Shown here: piece after piece, positions 34,848-48,316 of the stretch
How positions within the stretch are numbered: the first letter of the stretch is position 1
How the letters are laid out: each line of letters opens with the position of its first letter
NCBI GenBank assembly: GCA_033819885.1
Contig: JAQYUZ010000039.1
Coordinates: 62,001 to 126,000, forward strand
Source of the DNA: Microbotryomycetes sp. JL201
Taxonomy: Eukaryota; Basidiomycota; Microbotryomycetes
Length of the DNA stretch: 64,000 bases
Reading direction: 5' to 3'
Notes under the pieces: model-generated
What the model was told of the DNA's origin: nothing
Database searches by the model: none
What the model saw: only the letters and a program-made list of their open reading frames with translations
Position numbers and translations under genes: made by a program

Positions 34848-37800
34848 ATGTGGCCAAGCAGAGGGCAGGATGGTGCAGAGGCATCAACGAGTGCTTTGCA
34901 GCAGCCTGCACAGGCCAGGACGCATGTGCCGTTCAGGTCGCACGAAGAACCAGACTCGATGGGCGAGGTGAGGATTCAGACGCCGGCTAGTCCGCGAACG
35001 TTGGAGCTGCTTTGTGCTGACGATGATTTGCATGGGGTTTTGCTGATAGGATGGATATCTAAGACCAGAGACCAGACAGAGCGGGCGCAGTCGAGGCAGT
35101 GACGGCTCGCAGGCAGGTCTCGTTGCGGGCGGAGCTCCTTTGGGCCGCCGGTCGCCCGACGATGCGAGCGAGAACGATGCTCAGCAGCAGGACGACGACA
35201 TGGACGATACGTTCAAAGCTGGCATGCCTATTGGCCTCCTTGCTGCCATGGGTGAGTTTCCCTCTCCGAGTGCAGCTACAGCGCTCCGCAGGAGTGGCCG
35301 CGCCCCGGCGAGCCTTCTTGCCCGATTCGAGCGCAGCACTCGCCCGGGCAGCGCACAGACGCGCATCCCCGTTCCGATGCTAAATACTGCAGCTTGCGGG
35401 TTTGAAAGCGGGCAAAGCATTGGCTGTTCAGATATGCTTGAATGTCTGCTGGCCACGCTTCCGGCGCAGCCAACACTCCGTTTGTCGGAGCCGACACAGA
35501 AACTGACGTTGAAATTTATACTCGCCTGTAGGAACTCCCATGGCCAAGAAGCCATTATTCAGGTCGAAAAAGTTTCTTATTTTGTGTCCAATCATCGGCA
35601 TCGTGACGGCAGTGGTCAGTCCACCGCATGCCGTTCTTGTTGCGATCTTCGACGACTGAGACATCTGCCGCTTTGCAGGTTGCACTGTTGCTCCTGTGCT
35701 TCCCGATTCTCAAAGCCATCGCATCACATACATTGAATGTATCGATTTTGTCGGTCGACAGCTCCAACATTACGCTCGCTGGCAACGATACTTTCCGCCT
35801 CACGCTTGACGGTGCCGTCCGCAAGGCCGGCATCTTCCCTGCTCGTCTCAACTTTGAGCGACCCGTTTATGTTTACTGGACCACACCGGAAGCACCTACG
35901 ACGGAGATCCAGATCGGACACTTTGCGCTGGAGCACATCGGTGTCACATCAAGGGGCACGGGTCGCATCAAGCAGCAGACACAGTTCTACATTGATGACG
36001 TGCCGGCGTTCTCACGTTTTGCGCAATGTACGCAGAGCTCGACAGCGCTTTCAACTTGCTTTGCTGACGCTTTCTCTGGGAAACAGACCTGATCACTCAG
36101 GAAGAGTTCACATGGCGCCTCAAGAGTGAAAAGGTCCAAGCCAAAGCTTTCGGCTTCCTTGCGACCAACGATCTCGTCTTGACAAAGGATTTGACGCTGC
36201 CTGGCATGGCCAATATGACGGACGTCAAGATCACAGACTTCCAACTGCCAGGTGATGATCCAGCCGGCGGCATCTCACTGTCTGTACAGACGTCATTCAG
36301 GAATCCTTCGTGAGTACCACTTCTGTCTACTCTCAGCGTCACAGCGCTGACAAGATCTTGGTCACAGTGCATTTGGTGTCGAGCTCGGTATCCTGTCGGT
36401 CAATCTGTACTACAACGACCTATACCTTGGCCCTGCCCAGTCGTCCCGACCTGTCAACCTTACGACTGGCATCAACAACGTGCATCTCGTCGGCCGGCTC
36501 GTTCCGTACGCCGACAACCCCGAGGCACTTCAGTCCTTGTCGACAGTCTTTACGCGTTACTTGAACGGCGACGTGACGCCGGTCGAAGCACGCGGCTTGT
36601 CCATCGCACTGCCAGGAGGCAACGTCATCGGCTGGCTTACAACGGGTATCTCGGCCTTGACGCTCAAAGTGCCCCTTGTGTCGCCAACAGGCCCGATCGC
36701 TCCGATCAACGCCATCACGATCAAGCAGCTGTCGTTGTCGTATGATCCAGCTCAGCCTTACGCGCCATTGGCAAACTCGAGTGCAGTAACGGCTCAGATT
36801 GGCTTGCCTTTCGGTTTCTCGCTCGACATTGTTCAGCTGTCGAACCAGTTTTCAATTGTCGAGAACAAGACAGCCATCGCCAATCTCTCATCTCCTGCGG
36901 GCATGTCGTCCACGACAATCTTGACGCGAAATGCTGGATTCACCACAGGCCAGGTCGACTTGGACCTGCCTCGTTCGCCACTCGTCGTCGGCCCGAGCGA
37001 CACTGAACACCTTGCATTCGATCAATTCCAGTATGACTTGACGACGACCAACGGCTCGACATTCATGCTCGTCGGCAGCGCCTCGGCCGTGACCGACACG
37101 CCCTTGGGTCAAGTCAAGCTCGACGGCATCGACTTTATCGTGCCTGCCGGTCTGATCGGTCTAGAGAGTCTGACACTGTACCCTACTTTGATTCGCTCGG
37201 TCGACGTCATTGGTGGCACGCCAGACGCAGTCCTGCTCAACATTGTCACCGGTCTGACCAACCCTTCCAACTTGGACTTGACCGTCGGCAACGTCACGTT
37301 CCAGTTGTTCCGCGGCGACTCGTTCCTCGGCACGGCCGTCTTGCCAGACTTGCACCTTGAGACAGGCTATCAAGAAAAGCAGACGGTTGGCTACTTCCAA
37401 GCGAACAACAATAATGATTCGCTCGCCACCTTGAACGACTTTGTGGCCGGCCGCGACGTGCCCTTGACCATCTCTGGCTTCAACGGTTCGACGGCGGTCA
37501 CGTCATTGACGCAGGCGTTTATGGCTATCCACCTCAACACGACCTTGCCTGGTTTGCAGACCCGATTGCTCGAGTTTGCCAACCTGACCGTCCTGCCGAC
37601 AACGGGCCGCACCAACAACGTTGCAGACGCTACTGTTCAGCTCAACAACCCTTTCACGACCGATCTCGGCATTCAAAGCATTCAGTCAAACGTAACTGCG
37701 TTCGGTCTGTTCGTTGGTTCCATCGTCACAGACCAGCAATTCCCTTCGGCTGGAAAGTCTTCCAACCCGTCGCCTGCTCTGCCTCTGTTAGTTTGGTTCT

Positions 37801-40800
37801 TGAAGGACGTAAATGACACAGTTCTAACGATGTCGATCGTCCGACAGGTCTCTCAATTTGTACCCTCCGGACATTTTCGCGTTGCTTCGCGCTCTTGTCG
37901 TTGAAGCTGGCTTGCCGACGGAACAGATCGACGGCATCGTTCAGATCGGCGGATACACTCTGACACCAACCGCTTCAGCCGACGATGCGCGTACTGCTCG
38001 CGTCAAGCGAGCCGCTTTCGAGCAACTTGGCGCGTTCGAGACTCTGGGTGGCGAAGTTCCCTTGTTCCAGAACGAGTCGGACGTCGTCGACTTTCAGCTT
38101 CAGAAGCGACAGAGCAACAATATCTACACTGGTTTTGATTTGCCCTCGTTTGTGCTCCAAGCCTTTTCGAGGCTCGAAGTTATCGTCGACTTGATCGCTC
38201 AAGTCGGTTTGGGTGAATATGTCACCTCGTTGACTTACTCGCAGCCCAACGTTCCCGTCTACACTGACTCGACCTTGACTGTGAGTTGCACTCGCTAGTG
38301 TCACCTTTCAGAAAGAAGACAGTCCCCTGACGAGTGCATCATTATCTACAGTTGCTGCTGCCAGTCTTGGCTCAGCCGATCGTGCAAAAGATTGTCGACC
38401 AGTCCATCTTGTCGGTCAACACTGTGCTGATCAGTAACCCGACGAATCAGGCTTTCACGACTGGATTGACTGGCGCCATTCGTAACGCTGGTCCATTCGA
38501 CGCCGTCATCTCGTTCCCGCAAGGCTTGACTGTCGCTTGGGATGGTCAACCTCTCGGTCAAATTGCTATGCCCAACGTCTCACTGGTCGGAGACGTCGGC
38601 GCCGAACTCAACCTCGAAGCCGACTTTGCGGTTGCCAATCTGGACCACTTGACCGAGTTTACCGGCTACTTGTTGACTCAACCATCGTTCACGTGGCAAA
38701 TTTACGGCCAAAACTTGTCAGTGTCAGCGCTCGGCATCACAGTTGACGGCATCTCGATCAGCAAAGAGGTTGTCCTCGACGGTTTCAACGGCTTGCGCGG
38801 TGGCGTCGTCATCGACTCGTTCGACTTGCCTGCCAATGATCCCGCCGGAGGCGTCTCGCTCTCGTTGCAAACGACCATCACGAACCCGTCGTCTGTCGGT
38901 GTCGCGCTGTCTCAGCTCGGCTTTGAAAACTCTTTCGGCGCGACAATCATTGGTCCGGCCGCGGCGACGAGCGCATTCGCGTTGACGCCAAAGTCGACAA
39001 CTCAATTGCCTTTGACCGGTCGACTCGTTCCTCAGACATCCGACCAAGGCTTGAACGATGTATCGACCTTGTTCAACGGTTTCCTGCACGGCGTTCCAGC
39101 TGATTTGATCGTCCGTGGTCAATACGCTGGACCGTCCGACGTTGTCTGGCTCAACGAGGGCATCAAGCAGCTCGCCATTGCCGTCATTCTTCCTGCGGCC
39201 TCCAACCTCCAAGTCATTACCGGCATTCAGATCCCGTCCTTGTCGCTGTTCTTCTCAGAGTCGGATCCTTGGGCTCCCCGTTTCTCTTCAGATACGACTG
39301 CGTCGTTCCAGTTGCCGTTCGCCTTCCCAGTCGATATTCAACAGATTGCGACCGTCATCACAGCCGGTGCGCCCAACAGCGGCCCTCAATCGACTCGGCT
39401 GTCAAAGCGCGCTCCTGGAGACTTTGCCCAATTGGACGTGCCAAACGGCCCTGCAAGGACGGACGTCACTGCTCGCACGACCTTGATCCCAATCGAGAAC
39501 GCTCCGTTCCAATCTGTCGACAATGGCGAGTTTTCAGCCTTTGTGGCGAGAACGACCGTCTCGAACACGGTTTCGTTCTCGCTCAATGGCAATGCCGATA
39601 CAAAGACGAGCACGGCTATTGGCTTGTTGACGCTCGTCGACATTGCTTTCGACGTCGATACAACCTTGCTCGGCTTGCAAGGTTTGAACGCGCAACCAAC
39701 GACCGTCTCTGATTTGGATGTGTTCCGCGGTTACCGCGACTACCTGCAGATCAATGGTGAGCGAGTGTGATGTCAAAAAGAGATTCCTCTACCTTTTGCT
39801 TACGTATACACGCCCCGCGCAGTCAACGCTCGCCTTTACAACCCGTCCAACATCACGATTGGCACGGGCGACGTGGCCTTTGGGCTTGAGTTCAACGGTC
39901 AGCTCATCGGCACAGCCAATCTGGCCGATTTGGTGCTTGTACCAGGCGAGAACATCAAGGCTACAGAAGTGCGATATCAGCCTGGCGGCGGTGCCGCTCA
40001 GCAAGCTGGTCAGCTTTTGCTCGAAAACTTTGTGCAAGCTGTGCCATCCAATACGATCATTCTCGGTACGGACAACACAACGCCGATTGATTCGCTTGTC
40101 GAGGCGCTCAAGCAACTGCGCATTGGCACCGTCATTCCGCCGCTCGAGCAAAATTTGATCACGCAGGCCAACTTGAAGTTCCCGCCCAACATTGCCGACA
40201 CGTTCATCGCCGATGCGACGTTCAATCTGCAGAATCCGTTTACGGCGTCGATCAATCTCGTGTCGGTCAACGCCCGCGCAACGTATCAAGGCATTTACCT
40301 CGGTGTGATTGATGTAAACAACCTGAATCCGGTCATTTCGGCGGCAGGCAAGACGACTATCACGTCCTACGAGTTGCCGTTCCAGCTCATCGACGATCCA
40401 AAGGCTCTGATTCAATTCTTGCAAGCTGCTGCTGCAGCCAACGGCGTCGACCTCGGCCCATTGACGAGCGTGTTCCAGCAAGTATTGAGTTTGACGAGCT
40501 TGGAAACTTCAGTCACGTCGCAACCTAACTTGCAACCCGAGACTTGCGCACCGACTGGCACGACAAGAGCTGTTCAAAACATCATCTTGTCTGCTGTCCA
40601 GAACTTGCGCACAGACTTGCAGATCGAGTCGGTCGTCAGATTGGACGAGTACCAAACGCCACTCAACTTTGCTCAACGGGGCGTGCCAACTGTCATTGAC
40701 GACTCGGTCCTGTACCTTACTGGATTCCTCGGTCGCTACAGTGAGTATCCCGGGAGCCTTATCTCGCTCGTGACGGAACCCGATTGACGCTCGTTCGCGT

Positions 40801-43800
40801 CCACAGTCGTCCAGGGTCTCGTCGACGGTGCTCAGCTGTCGTTCTCATCCGGATTCATCTCTGGCGTCACGAATGATGGCTTCTCGGTTGACCTCGTCGG
40901 CTCGTTGACCAACACGTAAGTGTCTCAATGCGCTGAAGCTCCTGCGAATGCTAACTTTCAGCTCTGCAGCGGTCCTTTCGACGCGTTGATCCAGTTCACG
41001 CAGCCAATCGACGTTATTTGGGAGGGCAGCAAAATTGCAGAAATCACCTTGCCAGACATTTGCGCGGCAGGTGGCTCTGGTGTACCCGACTACCGCCCGA
41101 CCGGTCAACTCCGCATCACCAACAAGGGCCGATTCACCGACTTTGCTGCCTACATCTTGCTCAATCCCGGTTTCACGTGGACGATCCGAACCGAAAAGCT
41201 CAACGTGTTGGCCTTGCAAACGATCTTTGGCAATGTCGTCTTGCAAAAAGACATCTCGTTCCAGGCATTCAATGGCTTGCCAGGCGTTACGATTGTCAAT
41301 CCCGACTTCCCCGGCGATTCCGAGAGCCCGCGTGGTATTCAACTCGTCACCGACTCTGCCATTCCTTCGCCGTCCAACTTGGGCATTCAGCTCGGCACGA
41401 CCATCTTCCAGGCATACTTCGAGGGTCAACTCGTTGGTCCTGTTCAGGCGAACGACTTGACGTTGCAGGCCTTGACAACGACGAATGCCCGCTTGACTGG
41501 TGTCATTGTCGAGCGCACGTCGGACGCTTCAACGAGGTCGCTCTCCAAGCTGTTCTCGGACTTCTTGGCCGATCGCGACAACGTGCTCCAAGTCCGCGGT
41601 CAAGAAGTCATTTCGCCTGCTCAACCGAACGAGCCCGTTGATTGGCTATCTGCCGCTTTCAAGAAACTGACGTTGAACGTCGTCTTGCCTGGAGAAAAGT
41701 TCGATGATATTATCTCGGCCATCACGATTCAGGACTTGACGATTACCATCACTGACCAAGAAGACGCTTACAACGTACCGACTCGCAACAACGAGACTGA
41801 TGCGACGTACAAGAATCCGTTCGGTTTCTCGTTGACAGCCAAGCAAGCCGGTGGCGAGTTCTTCATCAACTTTAACGGCGTTCAGACGGCAGTTCTCACG
41901 TTGCCCGTCCAAGATGCTGTCCGCGTCGAGACTTCGCGTGGCCAGCCTGCAGCACTCGTGCTCAACTGGCCTGATGAAGACCGTTTCTTGCGCTCGCTCA
42001 ACGACGGCTCGTTCAATGACTTTTTCAATGCCGTCACGAACACGGCGGGCGTCACGTTTGGCTTGAACGGCGCTGCAAACGTCACTGCTGGCACCTATGC
42101 CGGTGACATCCCGATTTATGGCATTCCGTTCAACGTGCAGACGAGCTTGCTTGGTATTCAATCGCTCAACGCTCGACCGACGGTTGTTTCGAACGTCGAG
42201 GTGTACCAAGGATTCCCGGATTACCTGCAGATCAACGCCGATGCCGCTCTGTACAACCCGTCCAACTTGACTGTCATCGTGAGTGTTCATGTTGACGTCG
42301 AGCTCGATCAACCAAAGCTCAATTTAATGTTTTGCAGACCAACGAAGTCACGTTCGGACTCGAGTTCCAAGGCCAGATCATCGGCAGCGTCCTCATTGGT
42401 GATCTCGAGCTCATTCCTCTCGAGAACAACATCGAAACGGAAGTGCGCTACGCTCCTCAAGGCGACGCCGCGCTTGCCGCCGGTCGCAACTTGCTGCAAA
42501 ACTTTTTGCAGTGCATCGTTTCGGACGTCATCATTGCAGGCACGCCAAACACGACTCCTTACGGATCACTCAAGGAGGCTCTGGGTCAGATTCAAATCAT
42601 GACGAGCATTCCACCGTTCTGCGGCAAGATCATCACCGAGGCCGCGCTTTCGTTCCCGATCACAATTGGTCAGCCTGGCGTCGAGGCGGAGGCAACGTTC
42701 GATTTGTCCAATCCATTCCGTGTCACGATCAACTTGTTGGGTGTCGTCGCTCGAGCGTTCTACAAGGGCATCTACCTTGGTCAGATCAACCAGCCAACGC
42801 TCGACCCAATCATCACCGCTCGCGGTTTCCAGAACATTACTTCCCGCAAGCTGCCGTAAGCCGTTTTTTGTTGCCTGCACCTGGTCGATTTTCTAACTTA
42901 CGAGTTTGTGGCGCAGGTTCGACATCAACTTGGATCCCAAGTTCCTCATTCGATTCTTGTTTGCTGTTGCGGCCGACAACGGTGTCGACCTTGGCATTCT
43001 CGGTGAGCGAGCTTTGCTGTTCAGCGCAATCTACATCTGCTTACTCTGGATCATTTGCACAGTACAACCGTTCAACTACGTGCTCAGTCTGCCATCGACA
43101 GAATCCAACGTGACAACGCAAGTCAACACCAAGGAAGAAAAGTGCAAGCCGACTGGCACGACCGAGACGGTTCAGAACACCATCTTGGCAGCCGTCGCCA
43201 ATTTGCGCACCGACTTGGCTATCGATTCTTCGACTCGACTTGACGAGTTCCAAACGCCACTGTCGTTCAACCAAACCGACGTCCCAACAAAGATCGACGA
43301 CTCGGTGTTGTATTTGACTGGCACGATCGGCAAACCTATCGTGTCCAACATTGTCGACCAGGCAGAACTGCAGTTTACGAGCGGCTTTATCCGGAACTTG
43401 ACCGACAATGGCTTGACTGTCGATCTCAAGGGCTCACTGACCAACGCGTAAGTCTCGGTCGGTCATGAATCACAACTGACATCAGCTGACCTGTCTCATG
43501 CCCGCAGTGGTCCGTTTGATGCGTTGATCGAGTTCCCCGAGGGCGTCGACGTCTACTTCGATGGTTCGCTGATCGCCAACATTATCCTCCCACCGATTTG
43601 CTCGGCTGGTGGTTCTGGCGTGCCCGACTTGGAGACCACGGGTATCTTGCAGATTGTCGATTACAACGCGTTCGTCGGCTTCACCGTGTTCCTCCTGAAC
43701 AACCCGCGCTTCACTTGGACGATCTTTACCAACAAGCTGCGCGTGTCGGCCCTGGCCACGATCTTTGACAATGTCGTGCTCAGCAAGCAAGTGTCATTTG

Positions 43801-46753
43801 ACGCGTTCAACAAGCTCGCGCCTGGTGTCACGCTCTCGAACCCAGACTTCCCTGGCGACTCGAGGGCGCCTCGGGGTATCGAGCTCACAGTCGACTCGTC
43901 CATTCCTTCGCCGTCCAACTTGGGCATCGAGCTTGGAGACGTCAGCTTCATTGCCAGCTACGACGGCTCAGAAGTCGGTCCAGTCCAGGCGACCGATCTC
44001 ACGCTGCCCGCCAAGTCGGTCACGCAAGAGGCGCTCACAGGTACGATCATCTATCGCGACGTTGGCCCTGGCACAGAGGCTCTCGGCGAGGTCTTCACCA
44101 TGTTCTTGATGGGTCGCGTCGTCAACTTGACCGTCACCGGAAACGAGGTCGTGTCGCCGGCTCAACCCAACAAGCCCGTGTCGTGGTTGTCGGAGGCATT
44201 CAAGTCACTCGTACTGGACGTCGCATTGCCTGGCAAGCAGTCCAAGATTATCTACGCCATTACGCTCAAAGATTTGGACGTCACGATTGTCGAGGCCAGC
44301 CAAGCATACGCAGCCGTCATCAAGAACAACGAGACGGACGTCACGTTTGCGAACCCGTATGGCTTCTCGCTCACACCGATTCAAGCTGGTGGCAACTTTA
44401 TTATCAACTATAATGGTGCCGATGCCGGTGTTCTCAATTTGCCCGTTCAAGACGTCGTTCGTTCTGAAACGTCAACGGGCCAGCAAGCCGACTTGGTCAT
44501 TCACATTCAAGATCCGCCAGCGGTGTTTGACTCGCTCAATAATGGCGCGTACAATGCCTTCTTTGCCGCGCTGACAAACACGGCAAATGTCGACTTTGTC
44601 TTGACCGGTGGCGCCAACGTGACTGCGCGAACGGAAGCTGGTGACATTCCGATTGGTGGTATTCCCTTCAATGTCGACTCGTCGTTCGAGGGCATCAACA
44701 ACTTTGGTGGCAAGGCTACAATTCCTGACGGTGCGTTGCATGTCATACATGGCAAGCTGAACCAGAAGCTCATTTTGAGATTGCTCCACAGTTCCTCGCG
44801 TCGTTGGAGGAGGTGGTGGCGATCCGTTCAGCAACACCCCTGGCTCGACCTTCTTGAGGATCTTGCTCACGACGATTCTCGAGAACCCGGCTCCGTTGCT
44901 CTTGCACACCAACTTTGTATCGCTGGGCGTCATCTATCGAGACTATCCAGTCGGTCGCGCTTACATTAACCCGCTCGACTTGATCGAAGGCACGAACACG
45001 ATCCCAGCAGAATTCCATTACCAGCCTGCAGATGCCGGAAGTGAGGTTGCGCAAGACATCTTGACGCAGTACGTGTCGACAAAGGGGCAGATTCCAATCA
45101 CTATCCAAGGAGACGGCGAATCATCACCTTATGGATCGCTCGCCGCTGCCCTCAGTGGTGTCACGCTCACATCGTCGTTCCCTGGTCAGGGCATTCCGCT
45201 CATCTCAGACATTCGGTTGTACCTCGACCTGGTCAACGCATTGTGCAACAGCTCGATCGAGTTTGATTTCAGGATCAACAACAACCTCGAGACGTACATC
45301 ACGCAGATCACGCTTGTTGGTACCGCTTCACAGAAGGGTGTCGTCGTTGCCACGTTCGACTACACGTTCCCAGAGCCGTTCAGGACAGACCAAGGCTCGA
45401 ACCCAGGCCCTTATTCACGTACGTTTCGCGCGCGGGTTTCAATCCCGACTTTTGGCTGGAAGAAACGAGCTGATTCTCACTCTGATTTTCTGTTGCGCTT
45501 ATAGCCAAGGTTCCGGCCAAGTTGCCGCTCGGACCGGTTGGCTCGCTCGCGTCCCTGGCTTCGAGTCCGCCAACTTTCGACGTCGACATTACGTCGCTGA
45601 CCGTCTCACTCGGTGGCTACGTTGCGCCGTCGTTCAAGTACCAGCAGAATGGCGTGCCTTACACGATTGCCGGTATTTCGGCCGGTGGCAACCCGCTTTC
45701 GCTCGACCTCGGTGGCGGACTGGGCGCTTTGGCCGGTCTGCTCGGCAACTTGCTCAACATTGCCTCTTGCTTGGTCGGCGGTGGTGGATTCACTCTGTTG
45801 CCTGGTCTGCCAACCAACATTCTCAGCAACCTGCCGGGCGTCATTACGTCGCTCATTGCCGGTCCGATCTCGGTCGCCTCGTCCATCATTGGCGACGTCA
45901 CGTCGGTCGTTGGTGGCGTTACTTCGATCGTCGGTGGTGTCGTCTCTGATGCCACGAGCATCGTTGGCGGCGTCGTTTCAGACGCCACGAGCATTGTCGG
46001 CGGAGTCATCACGAATCCAACTTCGGCCGTGGGTGGCGTCGTCTCGGATGCTACTTCGATCGTTGGCGGCGTCGTCTCGGACGCTACTTCTATTGTCGGC
46101 GGCGTTGTTTCGGACGTTACTGACATTGTCGGTGGCGTTCTCGGCCAAGGCCAAGCTGCCGCACCGACAACGACTACTGCACCTGCTGCGCGTGTTGCAC
46201 AAACCACGACGACGACTGCTGCCGGTGCAGCTGATGCCGTCACATCGCTTGTTGGCAATGTTCTAGGTCGTGAGTTTTCCTGACTTGCTGTTTTGAGCGA
46301 AAACGCTTTGGCTAACGGTTTGTCCCGACAGGCCGTGACGAGATTCCGACGCCAACGCCATTGTTCAGTGGCTCCGTGTCTCTGACTCGTGCTCCAATTG
46401 CCGCGCCAATGCCAACGAATGCGCCAATCGTCTTCCAGGACGGACCTGATGCTCCTGTCGTCGACTTGATCGCGCTCGCCGCTGCTCACCTTGGCCTCGA
46501 GCACGGCGAGTTCCAAGACATTTTGATCGACCATGGCGTGACTCACATCGTCAATGATGCCGCACATGCCGACCGTGTTCTCGAGCGGACAGAGAAGCAA
46601 CTTGCCGAAATCAGGAGAAAGCTTGATGCCGGCGAAGAGTTCCCGTCGTACGAAGCCGAGTTCAAGAGAGGTCTCGAACGAGGTGAACAACAACGAAACG
46701 CACGAGAAAAGCGAATGAAGATGAAGAGAGGAGGATGGGGAGAGCGAGCATGA
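34848..46753 (+). CDS. Giant DUF3712/Tag1-like single-pass protein with four tandem modules
   Basis: A very long gene with many ~55-nt introns codes for roughly 3,500 residues. The N-terminus is acidic and disordered (ENDAQQQDDDMDD), then a transmembrane segment crosses an intron near 35.6 kb (KKFLILCPIIGIVTAV then VALLLLCFPILKAIA). The rest is a beta-rich ectodomain of four modules, with landmark GPFDA-type strands at 35.8, 38.5, 41.0 and 43.5 kb and (D/S)PxGIxLxxxxxIxxPS strands at 36.25, 38.85, 41.35 and 43.85 kb. This resembles fungal DUF3712 proteins and the vacuolar protein Tag1; the match is from memory. N-glycosylation sequons are abundant. Lys-Arg sites (ARVKRAAFE, QLQKRQSNN, RLSKRAPGD) could be Kex2 sites. 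A Val/Gly/Ser repeat lies at 45.89-46.14 kb and a charged helix forms the C-terminus. The first exon junctions are unresolved, so the start is uncertain. Confidence 0.8.
45890..46140 (+). repeat. Tandem ~11-residue coding repeat (SIVGGVVSDAT)
   Basis: Inside the giant protein, about eight copies of a ~33-base unit encode the pattern [A/V]xSIVGGVVSDAT, with variants such as NPTSAVGGVV and DVTDIVGGVL. The amphipathic, Val/Gly-rich pattern suggests a beta or coiled fibre-like stalk. Copies differ mostly at third codon positions, so this is an old amplification under protein-level constraint. Confidence 0.85.
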
Positions 46754-47055
46754 TTCATTTTTTTTTTTTTATCTTTTCTTCTTTCCTTTCCGTCTGGTTT
46801 CAAGGTTTTTTTTTAATCAATCAAATAGTGTTTCTCACTGGGTTTCCAGGATCAGGATTGATAATAGTGCGCCATATGCTTGAAATCACAGATGTTTATA
46901 CCAAGTATTCACCCGTCAAATGTCGAATGGAAGCGACTTCGGCAAGCAATGACAGGAGCGATGATCGCCGCGCAACGCCCAATGCCGCGGATCTGGGCGT
47001 TCGTCGACTCTTTGGCCACTCGTGATTTCCTTGCGACATTCTGCTCACGTTCGCG
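46754..47055. other. Intergenic, T-rich
   Basis: This follows the giant gene's stop. It contains T-runs at about 46759-46770 and 46806-46814 and the upstream region of family gene F. No RNA or other gene is seen. Confidence 0.5.
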
Positions 47056-48316
47056 ATGCCCATCCGACCAATCTCAAACTCACAAGAGCCAGCTCACTTT
47101 CTCGAGCTGGTGCACTCGCACGTGACGGAAAGTCTGGTGACTTTCATGCGACGGCATTCCACAGCGATTACAGTCGACTTGATCTCGCTTCATGAACGCT
47201 TTCGCGAGCAAAAGCGTAACCTGGCCGCGTGGGTCGAGGACAATCCTTTTTCAACGATTGTTCATCGAATAAGAATTGCATGGGCAGCTGGATTGGTAAG
47301 CAGTCCGGCCACTCCTGATCAAATCCACAGCTCTTCAGAAGTCCAGACCGGGGCAAGATGAGATCTCTGCTGATGTCTGCCCTCTCAGACCGCACTCGCC
47401 CGGTTCAATTCGGAAATTCTGCTGCCACTGCTGTGGTCAGTACGTGATCCGACCCACCGTCGTGAGATCGTGAATTTGTTCTTGTCCATTTAACCTGCGA
47501 TCATTCAATCTTTTAAGCTGAATCTTCCTTGCAGATCAACTTGATTCTGGGTGACCCGGCTTTGCAATTGCCGTCGTACAATGTGCGACCATTTTTCGGC
47601 CACAGTCCTCCTTCCCGCCCGCAATCACAGATCGAAACTTTGTGGGAGGCTTGGGGTCAGCAAAATCTAGCGCACGCACACCAGATGGGTCACGCAACAA
47701 TTTCAAGTCCGAATGCGCGTATTCAAGAAGAGCTCAGGACTTCTCTTTGGCGAGAGCTTCATGTCGCACATGCTATATCCGACACCGTCCTCGCTCGGGT
47801 AACAGATTTGTCATTTCCACGTGCCTACGCTCTCGAATGGCTCGACCTCCTCACGCTCGAGCCTATGATGTTGTTGCTCGAAGCCCTTGTTGCATTTCCC
47901 CACAGCCGCGCCGAGACCCACATTTCGGTGAGCTACAGGACACTTTGCTTTTTTGGGGGGGCCGATTTTGCAACTGACGGAGTTTTTAATAGCGATGGAC
48001 TTGTGACTTTGTACTGGAAGACGCATTAGGCGAACGCTTTTACGCGCATCACCGGCGTTTTCGTTACACCATAGCCGAAATCGAGTATGATGCTCGACAT
48101 CAGTGGTTTGAGAGCCTTTTCTCGTCATCAGAGATAGAGGCAATCGAGCACACTCTGGAGCGTCGACCCGGACCCACTGGACACTCAGAAGCTGACCAGC
48201 TTTTGATCATGGTTGACGACATTCACGAAAGAGTTCATGTGCACTCTTTTTGGCATTGTGCGGGGTCCGGCTTTCTGACGAGCAGGCAACATCGTCGTTA
48301 TTTTGCACAGCACTAA
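47056..48316 (+). CDS. Unnamed 'RYG-tail' family gene F
   Basis: First gene of the plus-strand array. It starts MPIRPISNSQEPAHFLELVH at 47056. Exon 1 ends at a GTAAGC donor after VHRIRIAWAAGL near 47.3 kb. A small exon, ALARFNSEILLPLLW, follows. The main exon (from ~47.54 kb) contains LRTSLWRELHVAHAISDTVL and WLDLLTLEPMMLLLEALVAF. After a GTGAGC intron the last exon reads WTCDFVLEDALGERFYAHHR, YDARHQWFESLF and ends FLTSRQHRRYFAQH (TAA at 48314-48316). The WRELHVA and LEP..LLLEA blocks recur in genes G and H, so F, G and H form a subgroup. No signal peptide or enzyme motif is visible. Confidence 0.72.

Noticed and set aside
39789-40481. Long minus-strand frames opposite the giant gene (also 38724-39212, 40845-41429, 41646-42311)
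   Set aside because: All are antisense shadows of strongly coding modules, rich in Arg/Val/Asp as expected from reverse complementing.
45890-46140. Regular ~33-base repeat as a CRISPR-like array
   Set aside because: The repeat is in frame, encodes a repeated peptide inside a large gene, has no unique spacers, and the genome is eukaryotic.
45659-46693. A 344-codon minus-strand open frame
   Set aside because: It lies exactly opposite the repeat and C-terminal exons of the giant protein; the length comes from the biased codon use of the plus-strand repeat. It has no motifs.
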